Origin: Pseudomonas reinekei
GTDB taxonomy: Bacteria > Pseudomonadota > Gammaproteobacteria > Pseudomonadales > Pseudomonadaceae
Reading direction: 5' to 3'
Assembly (NCBI RefSeq): GCF_001945365.1
Contig: NZ_MSTQ01000018.1
Span: forward strand, 44,390-108,389
DNA: 64,000 nucleotides
Made by a program: the position numbers and the translations under genes
In this document: in pieces, positions 33,703-42,623 of the stretch
Layout: the number at the start of each line of letters is the position of its first letter
How positions within the stretch are numbered: position 1 is the first letter of the stretch
Notes under the pieces: model-generated
What the model saw: the letters and a program-made list of their open reading frames with translations, nothing else
Database searches by the model: none
What the model was told of the DNA's origin: nothing

Positions 33703-35031
33703 TCAGCGCAACATGCCGCTGCCGTAACCCTTCAGGTTGGCTTTCTTCATCAGGGATTCGTACTGGTGCGAAACGAGGTGCGATTGTACTTGGGACATGA
33801 AGTCCATCACAACCACGACGACGATCAGCAACGAGGTCCCGCCAAGGTAGAACGGAACGTTGGCTGCAACCACCAGGAACTGGGGCAGCAGGCACACGGC
33901 CGTCATGTATAGAGCACCGAACATGGTCAAACGAGTCAGAACGCCATCAATGTAGCGCGCAGACTGCTCACCTGGACGGATGCCCGGAATAAAGGCACCG
34001 GACTTCTTCAGGTTTTCCGCTACGTCTTTCGGATTGAACATCAACGCCGTATAGAAGAAGCAGAAGAAAATAATCCCTGCACTAAACAGCAGAATATTCA
34101 ACGGCTGACCAGGAGCGATCGACTGCGAGATGTCCTGCAACCAGCCCATACCTTCAGACTGACCGAACCAGGCACCCAACGAAGCCGGGAACAGCAAAAT
34201 GCTGCTCGCGAAAATAGCCGGAATAACACCGGCCATATTCACCTTCAGCGGCAAGTGGCTAGTCTGCGCAGCAAACACCTTACGGCCTTGCTGACGCTTG
34301 GCGTAGTGAACAGCAATACGACGCTGACCACGCTCAATGAACACCACGAAACCGATAATCGCTACTGCCAGCAAACCGATGGCAACCAGGGCAAAGATGT
34401 TGATATCACCCTGACGCGCAGACTCGAAAGACTGCCCGATCGCTCTCGGAAGACCGGCGACGATACCTGCGAAAATCAACATCGAGATACCGTTGCCTAC
34501 ACCGCGCTCAGTGATCTGCTCACCCAGCCACATCATGAACATCGCACCAGCCACAAATGTGGTTACCGCAACGAAATGAAAGCTGAAGTCAGCAGTGAAC
34601 GAAACGCCCTGCCCCGCCAAACCGATGGACATGCCAATGGCTTGAACGAGAGCGAGGACGACAGTGCCGTAGCGGGTGTACTGGCTGATCTTGCGACGGC
34701 CAGCTTCACCTTCCTTCTTCAACTGTTCCAGCTGCGGGCTGACGGCTGTCATCAGTTGCATGATGATCGATGCCGAAATGTACGGCATGATCCCCAGTGC
34801 AAAGATGCTCATCCGTTCCAGCGCGCCGCCGGAAAACATGTTGAACAAGCTAAGAATGGTCCCCTCATTCTGTCGAAACAGGTCCGCGAGTCGGTCCGGG
34901 TTGATACCTGGAACCGGGATGTGTGCGCCTATTCGGTAGACGATAATCGCCAGGAACAGAAAACGCAGACGAGCCCAAAGTTCAGACATACCGCCTTTGC
35001 CGAGCGCAGAGAGAGCACCTTGCTTAGCCAT
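33703..35031 (-). CDS. secY: Sec translocon subunit SecY
   Basis: The 442-residue protein has ten membrane segments and typical SecY blocks (IPVPGINPDRL in the first periplasmic plug region, ERGVGNGISMLIF, QTSHLPLKVNMAGVIPAIFASS). It forms the protein-conducting channel with SecE (gene at 60441) and SecG. It starts directly after the rplO stop with no gap, so translation is probably coupled. Confidence 0.98.
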   Translation of the reverse strand: MAKQGALSALGKGGMSELWARLRFLFLAIIVYRIGAHIPVPGINPDRLADLFRQNEGTILSLFNMFSGGALERMSIFALGIMPYISASIIMQLMTAVSPQLEQLKKEGEAGRRKISQYTRYGTVVLALVQAIGMSIGLAGQGVSFTADFSFHFVAVTTFVAGAMFMMWLGEQITERGVGNGISMLIFAGIVAGLPRAIGQSFESARQGDINIFALVAIGLLAVAIIGFVVFIERGQRRIAVHYAKRQQGRKVFAAQTSHLPLKVNMAGVIPAIFASSILLFPASLGAWFGQSEGMGWLQDISQSIAPGQPLNILLFSAGIIFFCFFYTALMFNPKDVAENLKKSGAFIPGIRPGEQSARYIDGVLTRLTMFGALYMTAVCLLPQFLVVAANVPFYLGGTSLLIVVVVVMDFMSQVQSHLVSHQYESLMKKANLKGYGSGMLR

Positions 35032-35469
35032 TTATTCCTCGAACTTGCCGCCAGCTGCTTCGATAGCCGCACGCGCACCTTTGGTGGCGCCGATTCCCTT
35101 GCCGATAGTGACAGCGCGAGTCACCTCACCGGACAGCATGATTTTCACACGCTGTACGTTGACGTTAATCACGTTGGCATCTTTCAGGGACTGCACGGTG
35201 ACGATGTCGCCTTCTACTTTAGCCAGCTCGGACAGACGCACTTCTGCGCGGTCCATGGCTTTCAGGGAAACGAAACCGAACTTCGGCAGGCGACGATGCA
35301 GCGGCTGTTGACCGCCTTCAAAGCCTGGAGCAATGGTGCCACCGGAGCGGGAGGTTTGACCTTTGTGACCACGGCCACCAGTCTTACCCAAACCACTACC
35401 GATACCACGGCCCGGACGATGCTTTTCGCGACGGGAACCCGGCGCTGGACTCAGATCATTGAGTTTCAT
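35032..35469 (-). CDS. rplO: 50S ribosomal protein L15
   Basis: The 145-residue protein starts MKLNDLSPAPGSRREKHRPG and has the Gly-rich N-terminal extension (GIGSGLGKTGGRGHKGQTSR) that penetrates 23S rRNA. It is a late assembly protein. It lies between rpmD and secY. Confidence 0.98.
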   Translation of the reverse strand: MKLNDLSPAPGSRREKHRPGRGIGSGLGKTGGRGHKGQTSRSGGTIAPGFEGGQQPLHRRLPKFGFVSLKAMDRAEVRLSELAKVEGDIVTVQSLKDANVINVNVQRVKIMLSGEVTRAVTIGKGIGATKGARAAIEAAGGKFEE

Positions 35470-35472
35470 CGA

Positions 35473-35649
35473 TTAACCCTCGACACGCAGCATGTAGTAA
35501 GCCTTGTTGATCATCCCGCGATTCTCGGGAGTATCCTGGACTTCTACAGTGTGACCGATGCGACGCAGACCCAGACCCTTAACGCACAGCTTGTGGTTAG
35601 GGATGCGGCCGGTCATGCTTTTGATCAGCGTTACTTTTACGGTAGCCAT
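35473..35649 (-). CDS. rpmD: 50S ribosomal protein L30
   Basis: The 58-residue protein [20 protein letters not shown]... contains [20 protein letters not shown] and ends MLRVEG. It has normal bacterial length. It lies 2 bp after rpsE and 3 bp before rplO. Confidence 0.96.
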
Positions 35650-35651
35650 GA

Positions 35652-36152
35652 TCAGAAGATCTCCTTGACGCTTTTGCCACGCTTGGCGGCAATGGATTCA
35701 GGAGACTGCATTGCTTTCAAACCCTTGAAAGTGGCGTGAACCACGTTTACCGGGTTAGTCGAGCCGTAGCACTTGGCCAGAACGTTCTGAACGCCAGCAA
35801 CTTCGAGAACGGCACGCATTGCGCCGCCAGCGATGATACCGGTACCTTCAGAAGCAGGCTGCATGTACACCTTCGAAGCGCCGTGCGCGGACTTCATTGC
35901 GTACTGCAGAGTGGTGCCGTTCAGATCAACCTGGATCATGTTGCGGCGAGCAGCTTCCATTGCCTTCTGGATCGCAGCAGGCACTTCACGCGACTTGCCA
36001 CGGCCGAAGCCAACACGGCCCTTACCATCACCAACCACGGTCAACGCGGTGAAAGTGAAGATACGGCCGCCTTTAACGGTTTTGGCTACGCGGTTAACTT
36101 GAACCAGCTTCTCAATGTAGCCTTCGTCGCGCTTTTGGTCGTTATTTGACAT
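35652..36152 (-). CDS. rpsE: 30S ribosomal protein S5
   Basis: The 166-residue protein has the S5 double-stranded RNA-binding domain ([20 protein letters not shown]) and the C-terminal domain ([10 protein letters not shown]). It affects decoding fidelity. The loop [10 protein letters not shown], where spectinomycin-resistance changes occur, looks wild type. It lies 3 bp after rplR. Confidence 0.98.
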
Positions 36153-36155
36153 AAC

Positions 36156-36506
36156 TTAGAACTCCAGCCCAGCTTCACGAGCAGCATCAGCCAGCGCTTT
36201 AACGCGGCCGTGGTACTTGAAGCCAGAGCGGTCGAAAGCCACCTGCGAGACGCCAGCGGCCTTAGCACGCGTAGCGACCAGCTGGCCAACCTTAGTGGCC
36301 GCGTCGATGTTGCCAGTGGCGCCATCACGCAGTTCTTTATCCAAAGTCGAGGCACTTGCCAGGACTTTGTTGCCGTCGGCCGAAATGACCTGGGCGTAGA
36401 TGTGCTGCGAAGAGCGGAACACGCAGAGACGCACGACTTCGAGTTCGTGCATTTTCAGGCGTGCTTTGCGAGCGCGACGCAGTCGAGTAACTTTTTTGTC
36501 GGTCAT
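36156..36506 (-). CDS. rplR: 50S ribosomal protein L18
   Basis: The 116-residue protein has the basic N-terminus MTDKKVTRLRRARKARLKM and ends with DRSGFKYHGRVKALADAARE, the conserved L18 C-terminus. It binds 5S rRNA with L5 and L25. It lies in the spc operon, 10 bp after rplF. Confidence 0.98.
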   Translation of the reverse strand: MTDKKVTRLRRARKARLKMHELEVVRLCVFRSSQHIYAQVISADGNKVLASASTLDKELRDGATGNIDAATKVGQLVATRAKAAGVSQVAFDRSGFKYHGRVKALADAAREAGLEF

Positions 36507-36516
36507 TTGCTATGCC

Positions 36517-37050
36517 CTACTTCTTCTTGGCTTCTTTACGACGGACGACTTCGTCCGCGTAGCGCACACCTTTGCCTTTGTACGGCTCTGGTGGACGGAA
36601 GTCGCGGATCTCGGCGGCCACTTGACCTACCAGCTGCTTGTCGATGCCCTTGATCAGGATATCGGTCTGGCTAGGAGTCTCAGCGGTGATGCCTTCCGGC
36701 AGTTCGTAATCCACTGGGTGCGAGAAGCCAAGAGCCAGGTTCAGCACTGTGCCTTTAGCTTGCGCTTTGTAACCAACACCGACCAGCTGGAGCTTGCGCT
36801 CGAAGCCTTGGCTTACGCCTTGGACCATGTTGTTTACCAACGCACGAGTGGTACCAGCCATTGCGCGAGTCTGCTGATCGCCATTGCGAGCAGCAAAACG
36901 CAGCTCACCGGCTTCTTCAACGATCTCAACGGACGAATGGATGTTCAGTTCGAGAGTGCCCTTGGCACCCTTCACCGAAAGCTGTTGGCCTGCGAATTTT
37001 ACTTCGACACCGGCTGGCAGCTTAACGGGGTTCTTAGCGACGCGAGACAT
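36517..37050 (-). CDS. rplF: 50S ribosomal protein L6
   Basis: The 177-residue protein has two repeated L6 domains and the C-terminal signature RPPEPYKGKGVRY. L6 is close to the GTPase centre. Start ATG 37050 (MSRVAKNPVKLPAGVEV). It is 12 bp after rpsH. Confidence 0.98.
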   Translation of the reverse strand: MSRVAKNPVKLPAGVEVKFAGQQLSVKGAKGTLELNIHSSVEIVEEAGELRFAARNGDQQTRAMAGTTRALVNNMVQGVSQGFERKLQLVGVGYKAQAKGTVLNLALGFSHPVDYELPEGITAETPSQTDILIKGIDKQLVGQVAAEIRDFRPPEPYKGKGVRYADEVVRRKEAKKK

Positions 37051-37062
37051 GCTTATCCCCCC

Positions 37063-37455
37063 TTAGAACACAGTGCAAAGAACTTCGCCGCCGACACCGG
37101 CAGCGCGCGCAGCACGATCAGTCATCACACCCTTGTTGGTGGAGACGATAGACACACCGAGACCGCCACGAACTTTCGGCAGATCTTCGACGGACTTGTA
37201 CTGACGCAGGCCTGGACGGCTAACGCGCTTCACTTCTTCGATAACCGGACGGCCTTCGAAATATTTCAGCTCGATAGACAGCAGTGGTTTGGTTTCGCTG
37301 CTGATCTGATAACCCGCAATGTAACCTTCGTCCTTCAGGACTTTGGCAACAGCTACCTTCAAAGTAGAAGATGGCATGCTTACGACGGACTTTTCAGCCA
37401 TCTGGGCATTACGGATTCGAGTTAGCATGTCCGCTAACGGGTCCTGCATACTCAT
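37063..37455 (-). CDS. rpsH: 30S ribosomal protein S8
   Basis: The 130-residue protein starts MSMQDPLADMLTRIRNAQ and ends ARAAGVGGEVLCTVF, as S8 does. S8 binds 16S helix 21 and in E. coli represses the spc operon at the rplE site. Here it follows an unusual 210-bp gap after rpsN that contains a promoter and a large hairpin. Confidence 0.98.
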   Translation of the reverse strand: MSMQDPLADMLTRIRNAQMAEKSVVSMPSSTLKVAVAKVLKDEGYIAGYQISSETKPLLSIELKYFEGRPVIEEVKRVSRPGLRQYKSVEDLPKVRGGLGVSIVSTNKGVMTDRAARAAGVGGEVLCTVF

Positions 37456-37554
37456 GGGCTAGACGCTCCTAATACAGAAAAATTAGCCTTGCGGCTACTA
37501 CGTGTCGCCGAGAATCTCCGAGCGTATAAAAACACGGGCTCAGGCGAGCCGGGT

Positions 37555-37583
37555 ATTCTAGACACACCCCAGAAATGAATCAA
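37555..37583 (-). promoter_or_regulatory. internal spc-operon promoter for rpsH and downstream genes
   Basis: Minus-strand reading gives TTGATT (37578-37583), a 17-bp spacer and TAGAAT (37555-37560). The -35 lies inside one arm of the 13-bp-arm hairpin (37576-37605). A start near 37548 leaves a leader of about 90 nt. A short stem GGCTC-GCCT-GAGCC followed by GTGTTTTT lies in that leader. Confidence 0.65.
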
Positions 37584-37605
37584 GCCCCAAAAGGGGCTTG
37601 ATTCA
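37576..37605 (-). terminator. large perfect hairpin in the rpsN-rpsH gap
   Basis: The arm TGAATCAAGCCCC pairs with GGGGCTTGATTCA (13 bp, loop of 4). On the minus-strand RNA the loop is TTTT and the stem is followed by TTTCTGGGG, a weak T-tract. It may be an attenuator or an RNA-processing site. Confidence 0.6.
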
Positions 37606-37665
37606 GATTCAAGGCCACCGGCGGTCAGGATCTTGCGAACCCGAACACCGAGACTTTGACAGTAC

Positions 37666-37971
37666 TTACCAGCTGGCTTTAACCAGACCTGGTACGTCAC
37701 CACGCATTGCCGCTTCACGCAGTTTGTTACGGCCAAGGCCGAACTTGCGGTAAACGCCGTGTGGACGACCGGTCAGGCGGCAGCGGTTGCGCATGCGCGA
37801 AGCGCTTGCGTCACGTGGCTGCTTCTGCAGGGCTACTGTAGCTTCCCAACGCGCTTCTGGACTTGCGTTCAGATCAACGATGATTGCTTTCAGTGCTGCA
37901 CGCTTTTTGGCGTACTTGGCAACCGTGAGCTGACGCTTCAGCTCGCGGTTTTTCATGCTCATCTTGGCCAT
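37666..37971 (-). CDS. rpsN: 30S ribosomal protein S14
   Basis: The 101-residue protein is the long, zinc-free form of S14 (no CxxC pairs), ending RNKLREAAMRGDVPGLVKASW. Start ATG 37971 (MAKMSMKNRELKRQ); the open frame upstream overlaps rplE and was not used. It lies 13 bp after rplE. Confidence 0.97.
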   Translation of the reverse strand: MAKMSMKNRELKRQLTVAKYAKKRAALKAIIVDLNASPEARWEATVALQKQPRDASASRMRNRCRLTGRPHGVYRKFGLGRNKLREAAMRGDVPGLVKASW

Positions 37972-37984
37972 GGTCCTACTCCAA

Positions 37985-38524
37985 TCAGTTGCGGAACGGG
38001 AATTTGAACGCACGCAGCAGAGCGCGGCCTTCATCATCGTTCTTGGCAGTGGTGGTCAGGGTAATGTCCAGACCGCGGAGAGCATCGATCTTGTCGTAGT
38101 CGATTTCCGGGAAGATGATCTGCTCTTTTACGCCCATGCTGTAGTTACCACGACCATCGAAGGACTTGGCATTCAGGCCGCGGAAGTCGCGAACCCGAGG
38201 CAGGGAGATCGACAGCAGACGATCCAGGAACTCGTACATACGCTCACGGCGCAGGGTCACTTTGACGCCGATCGGCCAACCTTCACGGACTTTAAAGCCA
38301 GCGATGGATTTGCGAGCGTAGGTCACAACGACTTTCTGGCCGGTGATCTTTTCCAGGTCAGCAACAGCGTGCTCGATGACTTTTTTGTCGCCGATCGCTT
38401 CGCCCAGACCCATGTTCAGGGTGATTTTGGTAACGCGCGGAACTTCCATCACGTTCGAAAGCTTAAGTTCTTCCTTAAGTTTCGGAGCGATTTCCTTCCG
38501 GTAAATCTCTTTTAGTCGTGCCAT
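37985..38524 (-). CDS. rplE: 50S ribosomal protein L5
   Basis: The 179-residue protein carries the L5 signature LNMGLGEAIGDKKVIEHAV and ends LRAFKFPFRN. It binds 5S rRNA and the P-site tRNA. In E. coli the mRNA at its start is the S8 repressor site; I could not confirm that structure here. Confidence 0.98.
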   Translation of the reverse strand: MARLKEIYRKEIAPKLKEELKLSNVMEVPRVTKITLNMGLGEAIGDKKVIEHAVADLEKITGQKVVVTYARKSIAGFKVREGWPIGVKVTLRRERMYEFLDRLLSISLPRVRDFRGLNAKSFDGRGNYSMGVKEQIIFPEIDYDKIDALRGLDITLTTTAKNDDEGRALLRAFKFPFRN

Positions 38525-38544
38525 GGTCTTCTACCTAGCAGTGT

Positions 38545-38859
38545 TCAAGCATCAACCGCTTTTTGGGTCGACTTGAAGACACGAATTTTCTTACCGTCTT
38601 CTACTTTGAAACCAACGCGGTCAGCCTTGTTGGTTTCGCCGTTGAAGATGGCGACGTTGGAAGCGTGCAGTGGCGCTTCTTTCTCGACGATACCGCCTTG
38701 TACGCCCGACATCGGGTTAGGCTTGGTATGACGCTTGACCAGGTTCAGACCACCAACAACCAGACGGTTGTCAGCAAGAACCTTCAGCACCTTACCGCGC
38801 TTACCTTTGTCTTTGCCGGCGATCACGATGATCTCGTCGTCACGACGAATCTTTTGCAT
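38545..38859 (-). CDS. rplX: 50S ribosomal protein L24
   Basis: The 104-residue protein begins with a KOW motif (IRRDDEIIVIAGKDKGKRGKVLKVL). It starts assembly of the large subunit. It lies 11 bp after rplN. Confidence 0.98.
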   Translation of the reverse strand: MQKIRRDDEIIVIAGKDKGKRGKVLKVLADNRLVVGGLNLVKRHTKPNPMSGVQGGIVEKEAPLHASNVAIFNGETNKADRVGFKVEDGKKIRVFKSTQKAVDA

Positions 38860-38870
38860 GTCGGATCTCC

Positions 38871-39239
38871 TTACAGCACTTCTGGGGCGAGCGAGACGAT
38901 CTTCATGAACTTCTCAGTACGAAGTTCACGGGTCACTGGCCCAAAGATACGGGTGCCGATCGGCTCTTGCTTGTTGTTCAGAAGAACAGCAGCGTTGCCA
39001 TCAAAGCGGATAATGGAGCCATCAGCACGACGTACGCCGTGACGAGTGCGGACGACAACAGCAGTCATCACTTGGCCTTTTTTCACTTTACCGCGAGGAA
39101 TTGCTTCCTTGACGGTAACTTTGATGATGTCACCGATACCAGCGTAACGACGATGGGAGCCACCCAGCACCTTGATGCACATAACACGGCGAGCGCCGCT
39201 GTTATCGGCCACATCGAGCATGGATTGAGTCTGAATCAT
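38871..39239 (-). CDS. rplN: 50S ribosomal protein L14
   Basis: The 122-residue protein starts MIQTQSMLDVADNSGARRVM and ends FMKIVSLAPEVL, a fully typical L14. It forms part of the inter-subunit bridge region and is the binding site of the silencing factor RsfS. It is usually the first gene of the spc operon; here it follows rpsQ by 23 bp with no clear new promoter. Confidence 0.98.
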   Translation of the reverse strand: MIQTQSMLDVADNSGARRVMCIKVLGGSHRRYAGIGDIIKVTVKEAIPRGKVKKGQVMTAVVVRTRHGVRRADGSIIRFDGNAAVLLNNKQEPIGTRIFGPVTRELRTEKFMKIVSLAPEVL

Positions 39240-39262
39240 ATAATTTCTCCGACCCCTAGTCC

Positions 39263-39529
39263 TTAGACTTCCACAGCGCGTTCGAGAACATCAACCAGCG
39301 CCCAAGACTTGGTCTTGGCCAAAGGACGAGTTTCACGAATAGTGACTTTGTCGCCGATGTGGCACTGATTGGTTTCGTCGTGCGCGTGCAGCTTAGTCGA
39401 ACGCTTAACGTATTTACCGTAGATCGGGTGCTTAACGCGACGCTCGATCAGAACGGTGATGGTTTTGTCCATCTTGTCGCTGACAACACGGCCAGTCAGC
39501 GTACGGACAGTTTTTTCGGCTTCAGCCAT
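39263..39529 (-). CDS. rpsQ: 30S ribosomal protein S17
   Basis: The 88-residue protein has the OB-fold S17 pattern RVVSDKMDKTITVLIERRVKHP and HDETNQCHIGDKVTIRETRPL. It is a primary 16S binder. It lies 2 bp after rpmC, at the end of the S10 block. Confidence 0.98.
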   Translation of the reverse strand: MAEAEKTVRTLTGRVVSDKMDKTITVLIERRVKHPIYGKYVKRSTKLHAHDETNQCHIGDKVTIRETRPLAKTKSWALVDVLERAVEV

Positions 39530-39531
39530 GA

Positions 39532-39723
39532 TTACTTACCTGCCTGCTGGTTGAGCACAGTCTTCACGCGAGCGATGTCACGCTTAACTTGCGAGAGCAG
39601 ATGAGACTGCCCCAACTGGCCAGTTGCTTTCTGCATGCGCAGATTGAACTGGTCGCGCAGCAGGCCGAGCAGTTGCTCGTTCAGCTGCTGTGCGGATTTT
39701 TCACGAAGTTCATTCGCTTTCAT
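39532..39723 (-). CDS. rpmC: 50S ribosomal protein L29
   Basis: The 63-residue protein is [20 protein letters not shown]..., two helices as expected, located at the tunnel exit. Start ATG 39723 overlaps the rplP stop by 1 bp; a GTG one codon earlier is possible but not favoured. Confidence 0.97.
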
Positions 39724-40136
39724 CACATCACCGTCCGTTTAACAAAGGAGGTGGCGAGCGGCAGCTTTGCAGCAGCCAGGGCGAAAGCCTCACGCGCCAG
39801 CTCTTCAGAAACACCCTCGATTTCATACAGGACTTTGCCTGGCTGAATCTGGGCAACCCAGTATTCCACGTTACCCTTACCTTTACCCATACGAACCTCG
39901 AGAGGCTTTTTGGAGATCGGCTTGTCCGGGAATACACGGATCCAGATCTTGCCGCCACGTTTTACGTGACGGGTCAGAGCACGACGCGCTGACTCGATCT
40001 GACGAGCGGTGAGACGACCGCGAGCAACAGACTTCAGCGCGAACTCGCCGAAGCTGACTTTGCTACCGCGCAATGCCAGGCCACGGTTGTGACCAGTCAT
40101 TTGCTTGCGGAACTTCGTACGCTTTGGTTGCAACAT
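39723..40136 (-). CDS. rplP: 50S ribosomal protein L16
   Basis: The 137-residue protein starts [20 protein letters not shown] and has the signature [20 protein letters not shown]16 helps place A-site tRNA. It lies 12 bp after rpsC and overlaps rpmC by 1 bp. Confidence 0.98.
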
Positions 40137-40148
40137 TTGGCGTACCCC

Positions 40149-40835
40149 TTACTTAGCAGCTTTTTTACGAGGCGCTGGTGCTTGTGGTTTCAGTTCTTCT
40201 TGGCGACCACCAATTACTTCGCCTTTGAAGATCCAAACCTTTACACCGATCACACCATAAGTGGTGTGAGCTTCGTAGTTGGCATAGTCGATGTCGGCAC
40301 GCAGGGTGTGCAATGGCACACGACCTTCGCGATACCATTCAGTACGTGCGATTTCAGCACCGCCGAGACGACCGCTCACTTGGATTTTGATGCCTTTGGC
40401 ACCAATGCGCATGGCGTTCTGTACAGCGCGCTTCATAGCGCGACGGAACATTACGCGACGCTCCAGCTGCTGAGCTACGCTCTGCGCAACCAGCATACCG
40501 TCGAGCTCCGGCTTACGGATCTCTTCGATATTGATGTGCACAGGCACACCCATTTGCTTGGTCAGGTCCTGACGCAGTTTCTCAACATCTTCACCTTTCT
40601 TCCCGATAACGATACCTGGACGAGCGGTGTGGATGGTGATACGTGCAGTTTGGGCCGGACGATGGATATCGATACGGCTTACGGACGCGCTTTTTAGTTT
40701 GTCTTGGAGATACTCACGCACCTTCAGATCAGCGAACAAGTAGTCCGCATAAGTCCGACCGTCTGCGTACCAGACGGAGGTGTGCTCCTTGACGATTCCC
40801 AGGCGAATGCCAATGGGATGTACTTTCTGACCCAT
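40149..40835 (-). CDS. rpsC: 30S ribosomal protein S3
   Basis: The 228-residue protein has a KH domain ([20 protein letters not shown]) and the C-terminal S3 domain ([21 protein letters not shown]). It lines the mRNA entry channel. Start ATG 40835 ([15 protein letters not shown]); the longer open frame overlaps rplV and was not used. Confidence 0.98.
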
Positions 40836-40848
40836 CTCTTCGACTCCG

Positions 40849-41181
40849 TTACTTGTCAGCAACCTTGACAGTGATATGGCAAGACCGCTTGACGATGCGA
40901 TCAGCACGGCCTTTGGCACGTGGCATGATGCGCTTCAGCGAACGCCCTTCGTTGACGAAAACGGTGCTGACCTTCAGGTCATCAACGTCTGCGCCTTCGT
41001 TATGCTCGGCGTTGGCTACGGCCGACTCCAGCACTTTCTTCATGATCTCGGCGGCTTTCTTACTGCTGAAAGCCAACAGGTTGAGCGCTTCGCCCACCTT
41101 CTTCCCGCGGATCTGGTCGGCGACCAAGCGGGCTTTCTGGGCGGAGATTCGAGCGCCCGACAACTTAGCGGCTACTTCCAT
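40849..41181 (-). CDS. rplV: 50S ribosomal protein L22
   Basis: The 110-residue protein starts [20 protein letters not shown] and has the extended hairpin loop [20 protein letters not shown] that lines the exit tunnel, the site of known macrolide-resistance changes; it looks wild type. It lies 11 bp after rpsS. Confidence 0.98.
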
Positions 41182-41192
41182 TTCCTAACCCC

Positions 41193-41468
41193 TTAACGCT
41201 TGGCTTTCTTGTCTGCCACGTGCCCGCGATAAGTGCGGGTACCGGCGAACTCGCCCAGTTTGTGGCCGACCATGTCTTCGTTAACGAGAACTGGGACGTG
41301 TTGACGACCGTTGTGTACTGCGATGGTCAAACCGACCATTTGTGGCAGGATCATCGAACGACGCGACCAGGTTTTAACTGGTTTGCGATCGTTCTTTTCC
41401 GCCGCCACTTCGATCTTCTTCAGTAGGTGAAGATCGATAAAAGGACCTTTTTTCAGAGAACGTGGCAC
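41193..41468 (-). CDS. rpsS: 30S ribosomal protein S19
   Basis: The 91-residue protein is MPRSLKKGPFIDLHLLKKIE..., with the signature VGHKLGEFAGTRTYRGH. It contacts S13 in the head. It lies 16 bp after rplB. Confidence 0.98.
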   Translation of the reverse strand: MPRSLKKGPFIDLHLLKKIEVAAEKNDRKPVKTWSRRSMILPQMVGLTIAVHNGRQHVPVLVNEDMVGHKLGEFAGTRTYRGHVADKKAKR

Positions 41469-41484
41469 TGTCGTATCCCTCTAT

Positions 41485-42309
41485 TTACTTGCGACGACGG
41501 ACGATCATTTTGTCGGTACGCTTATTACCACGAGTCTTCGCGCCCTTAGTCGGGAAGCCCCATGGCGATACCGGATGACGACCACCAGAGGTACGACCTT
41601 CACCACCACCATGTGGGTGGTCAACCGGGTTCATGGCAACACCACGAACGGTTGGGCGAACGCCACGCCAGCGTTTGGCACCCGCTTTACCCAGCGAACG
41701 CAGGCTGTGCTCGGAGTTCGAGACTTCGCCCAGGGTCGCACGGCATTCAGCCAGGACTTTACGCATTTCACCGGAACGCAGACGCAGGGTAACGTAAACG
41801 CCTTCACGAGCGATCAGCTGAGCCGAAGCACCAGCGGAACGAGCGATCTGTGCGCCTTTACCTGGCTTCAGTTCGATGCCGTGTACGGTAGAACCAACTG
41901 GAATGTTGCGCAGTTGCAGAGCGTTGCCTGGCTTGATTGGAGCCAGGGCACCTGCGATCAGCGTGTCGCCAGCACTCACACCCTTAGGGGCGATGATGTA
42001 ACGGCGCTCGCCGTCTGCGTAGCAGAGCAGTGCGATGTGAGCAGTACGGTTTGGATCGTATTCGATACGCTCGACAGTGGCGACGATGCCATCTTTGTCG
42101 TTGCGACGGAAATCGACCATACGGTAATGCTGCTTATGACCACCACCGATGTGACGAGTGGTAATACGGCCATTGTTGTTACGACCACCAGTCTTCGACT
42201 TCTTCTCGAGCAGCGGTGCGTGAGGAGCGCCTTTATGCAGCTCCTGGTTGACCACCTTGACCACAAAACGGCGGCCAGGGGAAGTCGGTTTGCATTTAAC
42301 GATTGCCAT
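41485..42309 (-). CDS. rplB: 50S ribosomal protein L2
   Basis: The 274-residue protein has the conserved C-terminal block GVAMNPVDHPHGGGEGRTSG near the peptidyl transferase centre, including the conserved His. It is a primary 23S binder. It lies 14 bp after rplW. Confidence 0.98.
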   Translation of the reverse strand: MAIVKCKPTSPGRRFVVKVVNQELHKGAPHAPLLEKKSKTGGRNNNGRITTRHIGGGHKQHYRMVDFRRNDKDGIVATVERIEYDPNRTAHIALLCYADGERRYIIAPKGVSAGDTLIAGALAPIKPGNALQLRNIPVGSTVHGIELKPGKGAQIARSAGASAQLIAREGVYVTLRLRSGEMRKVLAECRATLGEVSNSEHSLRSLGKAGAKRWRGVRPTVRGVAMNPVDHPHGGGEGRTSGGRHPVSPWGFPTKGAKTRGNKRTDKMIVRRRK

Positions 42310-42323
42310 GATGCACCCCTTCC

Positions 42324-42623
42324 TTACTCAGCACTGCTGCTGAAATCGAGATCTTGGCCTGGCTGAAGGGAGATAACTGCCTTCTTCCAGTCATTACGCT
42401 TGCCCAGACCGCGAGCAGTACGCTTGCTCTTACCCAGAACATTCAGGGTAGTAACACGCTCTACTTTCACGCTGAACAGGCTTTCGACGGCCTTCTTGAT
42501 TTCCAGCTTGGTTGCGTCAGTAGCAACCTTGAAAACGAACTGGCCTTTCTTGTCTGCCAGAACCGTAGCCTTCTCGGAAACGTGCGGGCCAAGCAGAACT
42601 TTAAATACGCGTTCCTGGTTCAT
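42324..42623 (-). CDS. rplW: 50S ribosomal protein L23
   Basis: The 99-residue protein starts [21 protein letters not shown]23 is the docking site for trigger factor and SRP at the tunnel exit. Its start overlaps the rplD stop by 4 bp. Confidence 0.98.
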
